Origin: Eledone cirrhosa
Taxonomy: Eukaryota; Mollusca; Cephalopoda; Octopoda; Eledonidae
Direction: 5' to 3'
Assembly: GCA_964016885.1 (NCBI GenBank)
Contig: OZ024742.1
Location: 114,350,439-114,414,438 of the forward strand
DNA length: 64,000 bases
Of the stretch, positions 35,215 through 44,945 are shown one piece after another. Positions within the stretch are counted from its first letter, which is position 1; each line of letters begins with the position of its first letter. A model generated the notes under the pieces. It was not told where the DNA came from. It searched no databases and worked only from the letters and a program-made list of their open reading frames with translations. A program made the translations under genes and the position numbers.

Positions 35215-35266
35215 CACAAAGAGAAGTGTGTTACACTGTGTAACACACTTCTCTTTGTGTAATATA
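35211..35266. repeat. Near-perfect 55-bp palindrome beside (TA)n
   Basis: TATTACACAAAGAGAAGTG... is followed after two bases by its exact reverse complement, giving arms of about 26 bases. It starts directly after a TA tract and is followed by non-repeat sequence. No coding potential. Confidence 0.9.
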
Positions 35267-35587
35267 TACTTGCATTTGAGCTCAGAATTAAATTCTCTAT
35301 TCTTCTTTGAGTTAATATTATTATTATTATTAGAGTGAACTGCGGAATACTCTTAATTCCGATCTTTGGGTCATAGCCGACTAAACCGGCAACTCCACCA
35401 AGCCTGCTTGGTGAGGTGGTGATATTTGGACAATCTGCAAGATGAAATAAATGACCCTGCAAAAGGCGGAGGAGCTCAGCAGAGCCAACGGCCACCCAAG
35501 AGAACATTTTGTTTTTCACCTGGGAATGAAAGGCTACCAGTTGTTTTTACAACAACCTTTTGAGTGAGGGAAACTCTGAGAAAAAAT

Positions 35588-36060
35588 CTACGGCTTCGGA
35601 AGCACCCGATGATGTTGAACTGTTGGGGTAGTGTTTTCAATGCTCAGAGAGTGGAATTGGTCGAGAGCAAGGTCTTCCCCCAGTTTAAAAAGAAAACTTG
35701 AAAGCATAGGCATTGCTTGTTCAGGATCTGTTACAGTTTCGTATGGCAAGCCGTAGCCTAAATGTGCACCATTTTCTGCAATCTGAGAAGTGATTGCAAT
35801 ACACATAGCAGAGCTTTCAGCCAACATATAACATATTCGTACGTAATGGTTTGGGGTGGGAACGTGTCTACACGGCAAATATAGGTCCTGAAACCTTCGT
35901 AACTGAGCCTCATCAACACAAACCTCATTATTATACCGTATTCTGATGAAGGACTAGTGTCCAAATTGCTAAGATACTCTTCCTGCGATTTCAAGCGTTG
36001 AAACGAATATATTCCTCCCATATAATCTGCCGCTTTATTTGTTATTGTTGTTATAGTCTG
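35588..36060 (-). CDS. Unrecognised reading frame, possible exon or element remnant
   Basis: On the minus strand two overlapping open frames look non-random. The first runs from about 36060 to 35758 with TNKAADYMGGIYSFQRLKSQ and MRFVLMRLSYEGF. The second, 35878-35588, reads LAESSAMCIAITSQIAENG and HLGYGLPYETVTDPEQAMPM. They would form one protein if there were a frameshift or a short intron near 35880. A possible splice acceptor (TGCTAAGCAG) precedes the first segment at about 36060. Composition is balanced and not repeat-derived. I recognise no domain; it could be a host exon, a processed pseudogene fragment or a transposon protein. Confidence 0.35.
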
Positions 36061-36061
36061 C

Positions 36062-36146
36062 TTAGCATTTACATAAACACACACACATACTCACCCCCAC
36101 ACACGCACACCCACATACACACACACGCACACACGCACACACACAG

Positions 36147-36244
<98 letters not shown>

Positions 36245-36292
36245 TTATATATACACATATATATATATAAATACATATATATATATATACAT

Positions 36293-36356
<64 letters not shown>
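36062..36356. repeat. (CA)n-(TA)n compound microsatellite
   Basis: CA-rich block to about 36172, then nearly continuous TA with short interruptions. The many Tyr-Ile and Cys-Val reading frames here are repeat translations. Confidence 0.95.
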
Positions 36357-36358
<2 letters not shown>

Positions 36359-36373
36359 ATTAATAAAAATAAT

Positions 36374-36645
36374 TCCAACATTCATTCTTTTTATTTACAA
36401 TGCCTTAAAATGTATAATGGTATTAAAATTAAATAGTATGGTAGAATATTAAATGTTAAGTGTTAATTGAACAAGTACTTTTATGCTTTCGCAATCTTCA
36501 GGTTCATATTCTGTGGTGACAGTCAAGTTTGCAATGTTCAACTGTAGTTGAAAATTGCAAACTTGATTAACATACTATTTTATTCTAATACCATTATACA
36601 TTTTAAAGGATTGTAAATAAAACGAGTAAATCAGACAAATCGGTA
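36374..36645. repeat. Asymmetric inverted repeat inserted next to (TA)n
   Basis: The left arm, about 36374-36560, is largely mirrored by about 36550-36640. The right arm lacks roughly 90 internal bases. Landmarks are AGTTGAAAATTGCAAACTTG and AAACGAGTAAATCAGAC. A single arm of the same family recurs at 60035-60235. The minus-strand CTGAAGATTGCGAAAGC resembles a hammerhead core, but only four bases separate CTGAAGA and GAAA. Confidence 0.65.
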
Positions 36646-36851
36646 TACCTTATATTAATATAATCTTCTATACACAATCATACACACCCGTGTATATTTA
36701 TTTCTATATATATATATGTATATATATATGTAGGAGGTGAGTTTTATTGTAGCACAATAAAGCAATGCAAATATCGGATAAGTAGCACTCTACAGTTTGT
36801 AGGACCGGAGTATAAATAATATAAGATCAAAATATGGTTAAAAGAGTTCCA

Positions 36852-36925
36852 AGTATTTTATTATGCGCATTTCAAAAACAAATAACATCATTGAATAATA
36901 TCTACGTTCTCATCAGATACAATAG
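36852..36925 (-). ncRNA. Hammerhead-like motif, PLE2 left end, canonical core
   Basis: On the minus strand the box CTGATGA is at 36916-36910 and GAAA at 36873-36870, with self-complementary stem III ATGCGCAT (36870-36863). Predicted cleavage follows AUA, and stem I pairs TAT with ATA plus further T-A pairs. Stem II is long and imperfect. All core bases are canonical. Confidence 0.5.
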
Positions 36926-36956
36926 GGAGACATGATATGAAGCCTAAAAAACACTT

Positions 36957-37960
36957 GTGAATAGTGAAGTTTTAAACTCACAGGTTCGTTTTAATTGCTC
37001 TATTTCTAACTTAAATTTATGGTTTGGTACATCTGAAGTAATTGGCTGGTTCAACAACCTGAATAAGAAAAACAAACACAAATTTATTCAATTTGATATT
37101 GCCAGCTATTATTCTTCTATTTCGCCTTCACTTCTCAACAACGCTCTATCTTTCGTATTTAAATATTGTGACATCACCACAGATGAACTTTACATGATTT
37201 TCACCGCAAGAAAAACTATCTTAGAATTCAACAATGAATACTGGACTAGAGCCGATACTTCCAACAATTTTGATATCACAATAGGTGCTTCCGATTCATC
37301 GCAATATACAGATTTGATTGGTATTTTTATTTTGAATTCTTTCAATCGGAAAATTCCTCAACTTCGCGATGGAATTTATCGTCACGATGGACTTTTTACT
37401 ATCTTAAACTGCAACTTAGTTAACCTTAATATTATTAAGAACAATATACGTGATCTCTTTAAGCACCATGACCTTAAACTTGAATTTGATAACAACGTCA
37501 AACTTCTTGGATATATCCCTTAATCTTGACACTGGCCTATATTACCCTTACCATAAAAACAATGCGAATCTAAATTATGTTAATTTTAAATCTAACCACC
37601 ACGCTAACATTAAAAATGCTATAGTCAGTAATATTTAAAAAAAGAACCTCAAACCTATCCTCTAATAAATATATCTTCGATGCTAACGCCAATTACTATG
37701 ATAATGCGCTTTCTAAAGCCGGTTATCATGATGAAATTAAATACCGTAAGGAAACCAATCCTAGAAGGTCTTACAGTAAAATAATTAATTATGAACATTC
37801 CAATAACTTAAATAAAAGACCTAGATACAAAAATATAATCTGGTATAATGTTCCTTCTTCTATATATATTAATAATAATATTCCTAAACTATTCTTTAGG
37901 GCCTTAGATAAATGCTTCCCCCCTCACATCTCTATAGTAAAATATTTAACAAACATACAA
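36957..37960 (+). pseudogene. PLE2 reverse transcriptase, no endonuclease
   Basis: The open frame 36957-37523 encodes FIQFDIASYYSSISPSLLNN (motif A), FTARKTILEFNNEYWTR, FDITIGASDSSQYTDLIGI and motif C region GIYRHDGLFTI. Here His replaces the first Asp of the expected YRDD. After a frameshift near 37510 the next frame continues with LNLDTGLYYPYHKNN and FKSNHHANIKNAIV, then NYYDNALSKAGYHDEI, and FFRALDKCFPP near 37910. These match PLE1 in order. The N-terminal block and the Cys-rich plus GIY-YIG part are absent. Element 5' truncation and 3' decay are likely. Confidence 0.75.
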
Positions 37961-38225
37961 TAACATTTTCTTATTCCAACACTTCCAGCATCTTTCTACC
38001 TTATTTCAGTATTATATATTATGTAATACAATTTACTCATTCTATATCAACCTCTTTATCATTTTCCTTTCTTCGTTTTTTCTTTTTAATTTCTAACCTC
38101 TAATCTGTATTTTTTTCTTCGCAACTACTTCAAATCCATATTACTACTCACCACAACATTATACATTCTTCCATATTTCCTCATATCATTGGCAATAACA
38201 ATTATTTTTTTAATACATTATAATA

Positions 38226-39460
38226 TTACCATTAGAAGTCCTTCGTAAACATAAACTTTTGACGTTAGATTTGTTTCTTCCTTAAAATGTTCATATCTCT
38301 TCCATCCTTTCATGCTCGTTTTAAACCTACTACTTAATTTGACTTTTACATATTACAATACATAAAAACAAACTTAAACCCTAACTAATTTCTTTTAATA
38401 TATTATATTACTAGCAGTAAAGCCCGGCGTTGCTCGGGGTCGTTCAGTAGATGTGTTAAAGTTACAATATTAAGTTTCTTTTTTGGCTTAAAGTCTGTCT
38501 GCACGACTGTCTGTCTGCACGCCTAACGAAATTTACAGATACATATATTTTAAATAAACTTATATAATGTTTGCTTTTTTTTTACGAAATATGTGCTTGT
38601 TTTACGTAGTCTTTAAATAGACTTGTTTTCAAGTAAACATATTGTTTTAAAAGGCTTTTAAATGGAAATGGAGCAAAACGGAAGCTTAGTGTTCGAACTG
38701 ATGAATTTTGCAGGTCAAAATTTTGCTGGCTCGACAACTTTTCGTGTATTGTGTTAATGTCATTTTAAACGCTGAGAAAGCCAGCATAATTTTTTTAATT
38801 TTTGCACGCAGAAAATGTAAACAGAACGTAAGACGCTCAATGTAAACAGAACAAAGGGAAATAACTCGTCACTTACGCTCAAAAATCGATACATTAGATT
38901 CGATTTCGTCACATAGGGTGGGTCAATTTGAAATATTTCTTTTCCGATGTCTTCGCTTGGGCTCAACGTACAAGGTAGCAATTTCGGTGCAATTCCGTCA
39001 GAGATTCTAAGAGGAGATGTGTGCCAAAAATCGATAGACAGACAGACAACCACAGCTTTATATATATAGAACAAAGGGAAATAACTCGTCACTTACGCTC
39101 AAAAATCGATACATTAGATTCGATTTCGTCACATAGGGTGGGTCAATTTGAAATATTTTTTTCCGATGTCTTCGCTAGGGCTCAATGTACAAGTATAGCA
39201 ATTTCGGTGCAATTCCATCAGAGATTCTAAGAGGAGATGTGTGCCAAAAATCGATAGACAGACAGACAACCACAGCTTTATATATATAGATAGATTCCCA
39301 TTAGAAAATATTTCGTAAACATATATACTTTTTGATGTTAGATTTTTCTTCCTTAAACAATCTTTTTTCTTCTTTCCTTCCGCGCTCATTTTAAACATAC
39401 TATTTACGTACACATATTACATTACATAAAAACAAACTTAAACCCTAACTAATTCCTCTA
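38226..39460. repeat. 180-bp direct repeat flanking the inserted Helitron
   Basis: 38226-38405 (starting CCATTAGAAGTCCTTCGTAA) and 39297-39460 (CCATTAGAAAATATTTCGTA) are similar, both ending AACTTAAACCCTAACTAATT. PLE2 apparently had a tandem repeat in its 3' region, and the Helitron landed between or within the units. Confidence 0.65.
38411..39290 (-). mobile_element. Non-autonomous Helitron with duplicated 5' end
   Basis: On the minus strand the 3' terminus is CCCCGAGCAACGCCGGG, then CTAG at 38414-38411 before T, the typical Helitron hairpin and CTAG end. The 5' terminus is TCTATATATATAAAGC at 39290, matching the TCTCTATATATAAA start of the large Helitron at 47.86 kb. The first 220 bases are tandemly duplicated (38850-39069 and 39070-39290). 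It encodes no Rep or helicase; it would be moved by an autonomous element. Confidence 0.8.
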
Positions 39461-39908
39461 AATTCATAACACATTCATTCTTCTCCATTTTTTCACATTA
39501 TATCCTTAATATCATTAATATATTTATTTTAATAATACATATTAATAAATTCTTTTCTTCGCACATATTATTAAATCCTTCAATATACAAACCTTAATTT
39601 AATACTATTCTTAATTCCTTTTTCTTCATGCATAAACCTCATTAACTTTTAATTTCAAAATCTTTTAAATTATCTATTATCTTACAAAGGCTATTTAATT
39701 CCTCTTTGTGAGAGAATTTTTTTTTCTCATCATTCCTTCTTATACTCATCCCCCTCCATCCTTTACTCTTATTTCTTCCTCTTCCTTACCTTTTCCAGCC
39801 CCTTTACGTTTTCCAAATCTCATACATCCGTCTTAATTTATTTTTCATATGTTGATTTAAAACTTCACTATTCACAAGTGTTTTTAAGCTTCATATCATG
39901 TCTCCCGA

Positions 39909-39975
39909 TTTTATCTGATGAGAAAGCTGATATCATCCCATGATGGTATTTGTTTTTTAAATGCGCATAATAAAA
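39909..39975 (+). ncRNA. Hammerhead-like motif, PLE2 right end (GAAA mutated)
   Basis: Stem I is perfect: TTTTAT (39909-39914) with ATAAAA (39970-39975). The box CTGATGA is at 39915-39921, and the stem II inner helix is ATATCAT/ATGATGGTAT. Stem III is ATGCGCAT (39961-39968) with cleavage after A39969. GAAA has become TAAA at 39958-39961, which should abolish activity. Confidence 0.5.
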
Positions 39976-40023
39976 TACTTGGAACTCTTTTAACCATCTT
40001 TTGATGTTATATTATATATAAAA

Positions 40024-40027
<4 letters not shown>

Positions 40028-40088
<61 letters not shown>
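40028..40088. repeat. (TA)n microsatellite right of PLE2
   Basis: Continuous TA tract 16 bases beyond the PLE2 right end. Confidence 0.95.
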
Positions 40089-40090
<2 letters not shown>

Positions 40091-40293
40091 AATAAAGATT
40101 CAGCGAGAATGGCATTTTCGGCGGGCAGGAAAAGCGAAGCGAAACGCAAAAATCAGAAATGATACTGGCAAAGTGCTCAATAGTTAAAGAACAGAGCTAA
40201 ACAATATGTTAATAAGCCATACAAAACTGAAAAGGTGGTCAAGAAAGCTTTAACCACCCAAGGCAAAAACCAAATCAAGCTATATATATATAT

Positions 40294-40483
40294 AGGAACG
40301 AGTAGGACCCCAACGGCTGAGCTCAAGCCGTTTCGGCGGCTAATTCTGAGTCCAGAATTAGCCGTCGAAACGGTTTGAGCTCAGCCGTCGGGGTCCTACT
40401 CGTTACTATTACCCACTCTACTACCCTAAGTGTTGAGTACTTTGCTGCGTTATGGTCCACCTATTTCCTTACCACGTTTCCTC
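40294..40483. mobile_element. Minimal foldback element in (TA)n
   Basis: GGAACGAGTAGGACCCC (40296 on) with the palindromic GGCTGAGCTCAAGCC segment is folded back on itself, with essentially no spacer, until GGGGTCCTACTCG (about 40404). It lacks the CTGAGAA part of the longer family members. It is followed by a conserved TATTACCCACTCTACTACC-type tail and a new TA tract, an arrangement repeated at 41878 and 44589. Confidence 0.75.
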
Positions 40484-40484
40484 C

Positions 40485-40526
<42 letters not shown>

Positions 40527-40529
<3 letters not shown>

Positions 40530-41955
40530 AACCAGTAAGACCCTGGTTACTGCATGTAAACATAGGTTGCGTAGGACTTACCTCGCCCTTAAACCCCATA
40601 ATGACCCGGGGGGGTAGACTAGGGCTATAACACCCCACTTGCCGATTTTGCAATGGGTAACCCCTGCCTGCCAAGGGAGACGTAAGATCTTCTTTGTATT
40701 CTTTTATCGCTTCCTTTATTTCCTTCCTTCCCCCCTCCCTCCTTAGTCCTTCTACCCCAGCTCTTCTCCTTTGTCGGCGTCTTTTCTCGCCCACCCGAGG
40801 CTGCCCTTTGGCTCCTTGTAGACTTAGTACCCCCACACCCTCCCCTAGTCTAGGATAGATTTGGCGGACTCCGCCCTTTATAGCAGTTGGTTTAGACCCC
40901 GGATACTTGTCCCCTTTTTCCGACCGCTCCCACTATTCTCTGTGCCCTCTATATTTCTCAGTGGCACTTGTGCCTTATTTTTTCGTTTCAGTATTTCTTT
41001 CTTCGCTTTTCTTTTGGGCGGGGTGGATTCTGAATTTATTCTTCCGTATTCTACCTTTACTTCGTACGAACTTTCATGTAGTTTGTTCTAGATCTTTTAG
41101 AGTTAGCATTAGTATATATTTTTCTCGGGACTCAGAATTATTATCTCGTATTAGTTCACTTTGCTGCACTGGGTGGTTGCTGGAATTGCGCCCGGGATGG
41201 AAACCTTTATTGTTTATTTCGTGGTAGTCTCTTTAGTATTTTGGCCCCTTTTGTTGACCCGTCACCGTATCATTTACGTACTTATACCTCTTAAAAGGGT
41301 CCTCGCCTAATCCGTCCCACCTAGTTATTTTACTTATTTCGTTATTTCTTTATTTCTTTCTTTACTTCTTTCTTTCTTTATTTATTTATTTATTCTAGAC
41401 TAACAATAGCCAGAGACATAGGTCGTAGAATTTAATTTACTTTACTTTTTTCTTTACACTCATTTGTTTTTCTTTACACTTATTTGCTTTTCTTCACTCT
41501 CAGCATTTTTTCTTTCCTATATATTTCTACCCCTATTGTTCTACCTACCGTTCCGACCTCCTCCCCCTCCCCCTCCCCTGTATCTTCTTTGACCTCATGC
41601 CCAGCTGTAGCTGGCACTACAAACGCTTGATTGGGGCTACTCCACCCCCTCCCCTCTTTCTCCTACTGGCAGGTTTAGCCACCATCTCCCCTACTAATTT
41701 GCAACCACAGAATTACTACTGATTTTTGACAATCACTTTGACCATATATGGAATTACCCCTTGAGAAGATCGGCTATTTAAATACCAGGATAAATTTTCA
41801 TTTAGTCCAGAATTAGCCGTCGAAACGGCTTGAGCTCAGCTGTCAAAAAAGAAAAAGAAGGGGGTCTTACTGGTTCCTATTACCCACTCTACTACCTCAA
41901 GTATTGAGTACTTTGGTGCGTTATGGTCCACCTGGTTCCTTACCACATTTCCTTC

Positions 41956-41960
<5 letters not shown>
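40527..41960. mobile_element. Foldback-family element with non-homologous left half
   Basis: The ends GGAACCAGTAAGACCC (40528) and GGGTCTTACTGGTTCC (about 41863-41878) are exact inverted repeats. The right half (41100-41880) resembles 9400-10113 of the 8.7-kb element, including the TTGACCCGTCACCG and CTTTTAAGAGG-inverse landmarks. The left half (40545-41100) is different sequence with reading frames that I do not recognise. A TATTACCCACTCTACTACC tail follows, then (TA)n. Probably a chimeric or internally replaced family member. Confidence 0.65.
41756..41868 (+). ncRNA. Hammerhead-like motif with A-rich insertion
   Basis: ACCCC is at 41756-41760, box TTGAGAA 41761-41767, stem II CGGCTA/TAGCCG, GAAA 41822-41825, and stem III ACGGCT/AGCTGT with a GUC triplet. 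About 16 A-rich bases then separate the triplet from the matching GGGGGT of stem I. The box has both C3 to T and G8 to A. Confidence 0.4.
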
Positions 41961-41987
<27 letters not shown>

Positions 41988-42706
41988 CGACCGTAACTTA
42001 ATGTACATGTGTTAGATGAACAACCAATAACAAATTCAACAACAATAATTCTAGTTGAAGACACTCACTTGAGACGGCAAGGGCAGCAGTCATCGTACCG
42101 ACAGGCTGATCTGTGATTTAGTGGGAAAATTAGAAGATGGATACATCTGTTGACAATTGTCTAGAAATTTGTCAATGTGTCACCGGCCCAACATTTTAAC
42201 AGGCAGGTCTAGCCCACTGTAGTGGTGTTGATTGCTGAACCCATGTTTGCAATAGGCCTGATGTGTTTCTCATAACATATGTTAAGACCGACAGTATGGG
42301 TGGCCAGCTACATGACGGCTCACACATTTATATGCACAGACGCCCACCATTGATCAAGTCGATGGCTGTACTCTATCTCCTCATAGCATCTCTTCCACCT
42401 CAACAATTCCCGCATGTTTTATGAGTCATACAGACACATACAAATACATGCACAACCTTGCGTATCCAAGTCTGTATGAAAATGTATACGTGTATATGTA
42501 TATATATGGACTCTCGTAAATTCATTCTGGAGAGTTACTTTAACATCCCATGGAGAACATTTACACTTAGATGGACCGCTTACACCTTCAGAAACTTAGA
42601 CATATAATACAGCTCATATTAACTGCTAGTTGCCCGAGATTCAATTTGTAAACAGTCTGGAATTAACTGCTGGGACGGCAAGTGGTCAGCCACCTGGCTC
42701 CGATTC

Positions 42707-42712
<6 letters not shown>
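41960..42712. other. TA tract then unassigned sequence
   Basis: A short TA tract to 41988, followed by about 720 bases without coding or repeat signals that I can assign, then another TA tract. Confidence 0.5.

Positions 42713-42785
<73 letters not shown>
42713..42785. repeat. (TA)n microsatellite
   Basis: Continuous TA tract. Confidence 0.95.
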
Positions 42786-42788
<3 letters not shown>

Positions 42789-42887
42789 ATTGTAACGTGC
42801 TGTTACTGCAGGTCCAACCAAGTCAGCACCCGATGCATAGTTTCCCGTCTGTAACGAGGTGTATAACTAAACAGAGTGTAAATATAA

Positions 42888-44013
42888 TAGTAAAAGGACG
42901 AATTATTATGCCTTCATTACTTGTATTGAGTAGTTGCTCGCGTTTCGCTATTGATCAGCTCGCTGTTCGATCTGCATCGATCTGGCCCGGCTCCGGAATC
43001 AAAGGCACGTGGGATTTCTGCTGAGGCAATGATAGAATGAGCTTATAAAGCATAGAGATGTTTGTATCGGTTCGCAATGACATGGTGGTCATTTATTGTT
43101 GTTTTGATTGATGGTTTTGCTATGAGGAATGTTTTAGCATGTTTGATAGGAGGGGGGGGGGCATAATGATGAGTTGGTGGTGGGAAGCGATGGCTGCTGT
43201 GGGTTGCGGTGGTGTAGTTTTGGCTTATCATAGACATTTTGGCGTGTATGTGGTTGGGGAAGGTGGTGATGTGGGTGTGGGTGTCGTAGGGCTATGCGTG
43301 TTGGCAGATGAAAGGGCGCAGTGCTGTACTAGGAGACGAGGTTGACCAATACAGTTAATTGTTATTTTATTTATCTATTTTAGTATTTTCAAACTCTGAC
43401 CACTAGCTTTAACTATTTATAGCAGAGTTATTCCCCTTGGTGACAATACCCCTTATGGATATATATAGATAGATAGGTTACAACAATGCCCCACATCTAA
43501 CATAACCTACTTCACTTATGTTTCTCCTCTTTCATTTTCTCTTACTCCGGCAAACCAGTGATAGCAAACGCCGCCCATTCTCCCCTTAGTACAGCACCGC
43601 ACCCTTTCATCTGCCAACACACATAGCCCTACCAGACACATTCTCACATCGACCACCTTCGTCTCATCGAATACATGCCACAATATCTATGATAACTCAC
43701 ACCAACCAGCACTTCCCACCTCCACACCGTCATTATGTTCAGCCCACTCTCACCTGTTACACATGATAAAACATTCCTCATAGCAAAACCACCAATCAAA
43801 ACGACAAGAACTGACACCACGTGACTGTGAACCGCTACATACATCTCTATGCTTAATATGTTCATTCTCTCAATTACCACAGCAGAGGTCCGATGAGCCT
43901 TTGATCCCAGAGCCGGGCCAGATCGACACAGAACGAACCATGAGCTAACCAATAGCGAAACGCGAGTCACTATGCAATAAACGTAATGAAGGCATAACAA
44001 ATCGTCCTTTTAC

Positions 44014-44017
<4 letters not shown>
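42888..44017. mobile_element. 1.1-kb foldback element (second family)
   Basis: About 42888-43330 is the inverse of about 43580-44017, with many substitutions, around a 250-base loop. The outer end AATAGTAAAAGGACGA faces TCGTCCTTTTACTATT at the right, which runs into (TA)n. Landmarks are CTCGCGTTTCGCTATTG and GATCTGGCCCGGCTC. The open frames at 43139-43345 and 43644-44000 are the two arms and show no domain. Both arms contain GCGAAACGCGAG. Non-coding. Confidence 0.7.
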
Positions 44018-44069
<52 letters not shown>

Positions 44070-44457
44070 ATGTGTGAGTGTATCCAGGGTTCAATCGGGG
44101 GTAATCGTAGTAAGTAAGATACTCAATACAAAGCAGAGTAGGAATGTTATCTATTTATGGAACCCTCAGGCAAATCGCACGTATCGTCATTATATATTCT
44201 CCCTATCGAGTGGATGTCTTATCTTATGCATTGTCGTATAGTCATATACCTTTCCAAGGCTTAGGTCAAATTCCGATCGGATGGTGATTGGAATTCGTTG
44301 TTGTTTGTTTCACACAATTTCCAACGAAACACAGTAACATTACATCCAATTTAAGTGTGCCTACGCGCACACACACACGCACGCATACATACACACACAC
44401 GTACACGCACACACACACACACACACATACAGATACATATATATATATATATATATA
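44018..44457. other. Microsatellites and unassigned sequence
   Basis: TA and TG repeats to about 44080, then about 270 bases unassigned, then CA/TA repeats 44368-44457. Confidence 0.7.
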
Positions 44458-44670
44458 GGAACGAGTAGGACCCCGACGGCTGAGCTCAAGCCGTTTCGAC
44501 GGCTAATTCTAGATTAAAATAGACTATTTTAGTGCAGAATTAGGCGTCGAAACAACTTGAGCTCAGCCGTCGGGGTCCTACTCGTTCCTATTACCCACTT
44601 TTCTACCCTAAGTAATGAGTACTTTGGTGCGTTATGGTCCACCTCGTTCCTTACCACATTTCCTTTGTTA
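44458..44670. mobile_element. Minimal foldback element in (TA)n
   Basis: GGAACGAGTAGGACCCC starts at 44458 after a TA tract and its inverse ends at 44588, with a short AT-rich centre. The conserved tail TATTACCCAC... follows and then TA repeats. Nearly the same arrangement as at 40294. Confidence 0.75.
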
Positions 44671-44910
44671 TATATATATATGCATACATATATATATATA
44701 TATATATATGCATCTATAAATATACACACATATACGCAGCCAAATATACAAACACTCACCCACACGTAGACACAAAATTTTAAACGCCTAAGGCTTTGGG
44801 AAATGAGCTTCGTGATGCTGTAAATGAAAGCTCCATTATTAAGTTCGAAAATAATAATATAATTCGAAATACATATATTAATAATAATAATAATAATAAT
44901 AATAATGATG

Positions 44911-44944
<34 letters not shown>

Positions 44945-44945
44945 C
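44671..44945. repeat. TA, AAT and GAT microsatellites
   Basis: TA repeats, then (AAT)n at about 44880-44906 and (GAT)n at 44910-44945. Confidence 0.85.

Larger units (their letters stand above)
36817..40012 (+). mobile_element. PLE2: Penelope-like element with inverted ends, Helitron inside
   Basis: 36817-36970 is the inverse of 39850-40012. It includes AGAGTTCCAAGTATTTTATT at the left and a hammerhead-like motif in each end. A reverse transcriptase related to that of PLE1 lies just inside the left end. (TA)n tracts occur near both sides (36710-36730 and 40028-40088). The GIY-YIG domain is missing. A roughly 880-base Helitron is inserted at 38411-39290. Confidence 0.75.

Noticed and set aside
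36062..36381. Long Tyr-Ile and Cys-Val reading frames
   Set aside because: Direct translations of TA and CA microsatellites.
36374..36645. Hammerhead candidate CTGAAGA...GAAA in the inverted repeat (also at 60075-60095)
   Set aside because: Only four bases separate the two core segments, too few for stem II. The bases instead form a small GNRA-type hairpin.
42950..43970. Hammerhead candidate around GCGAAACGCGAG in the second foldback
   Set aside because: CTGATCA lies close upstream in one arm only, with no room for stem II and no consistent stem I.
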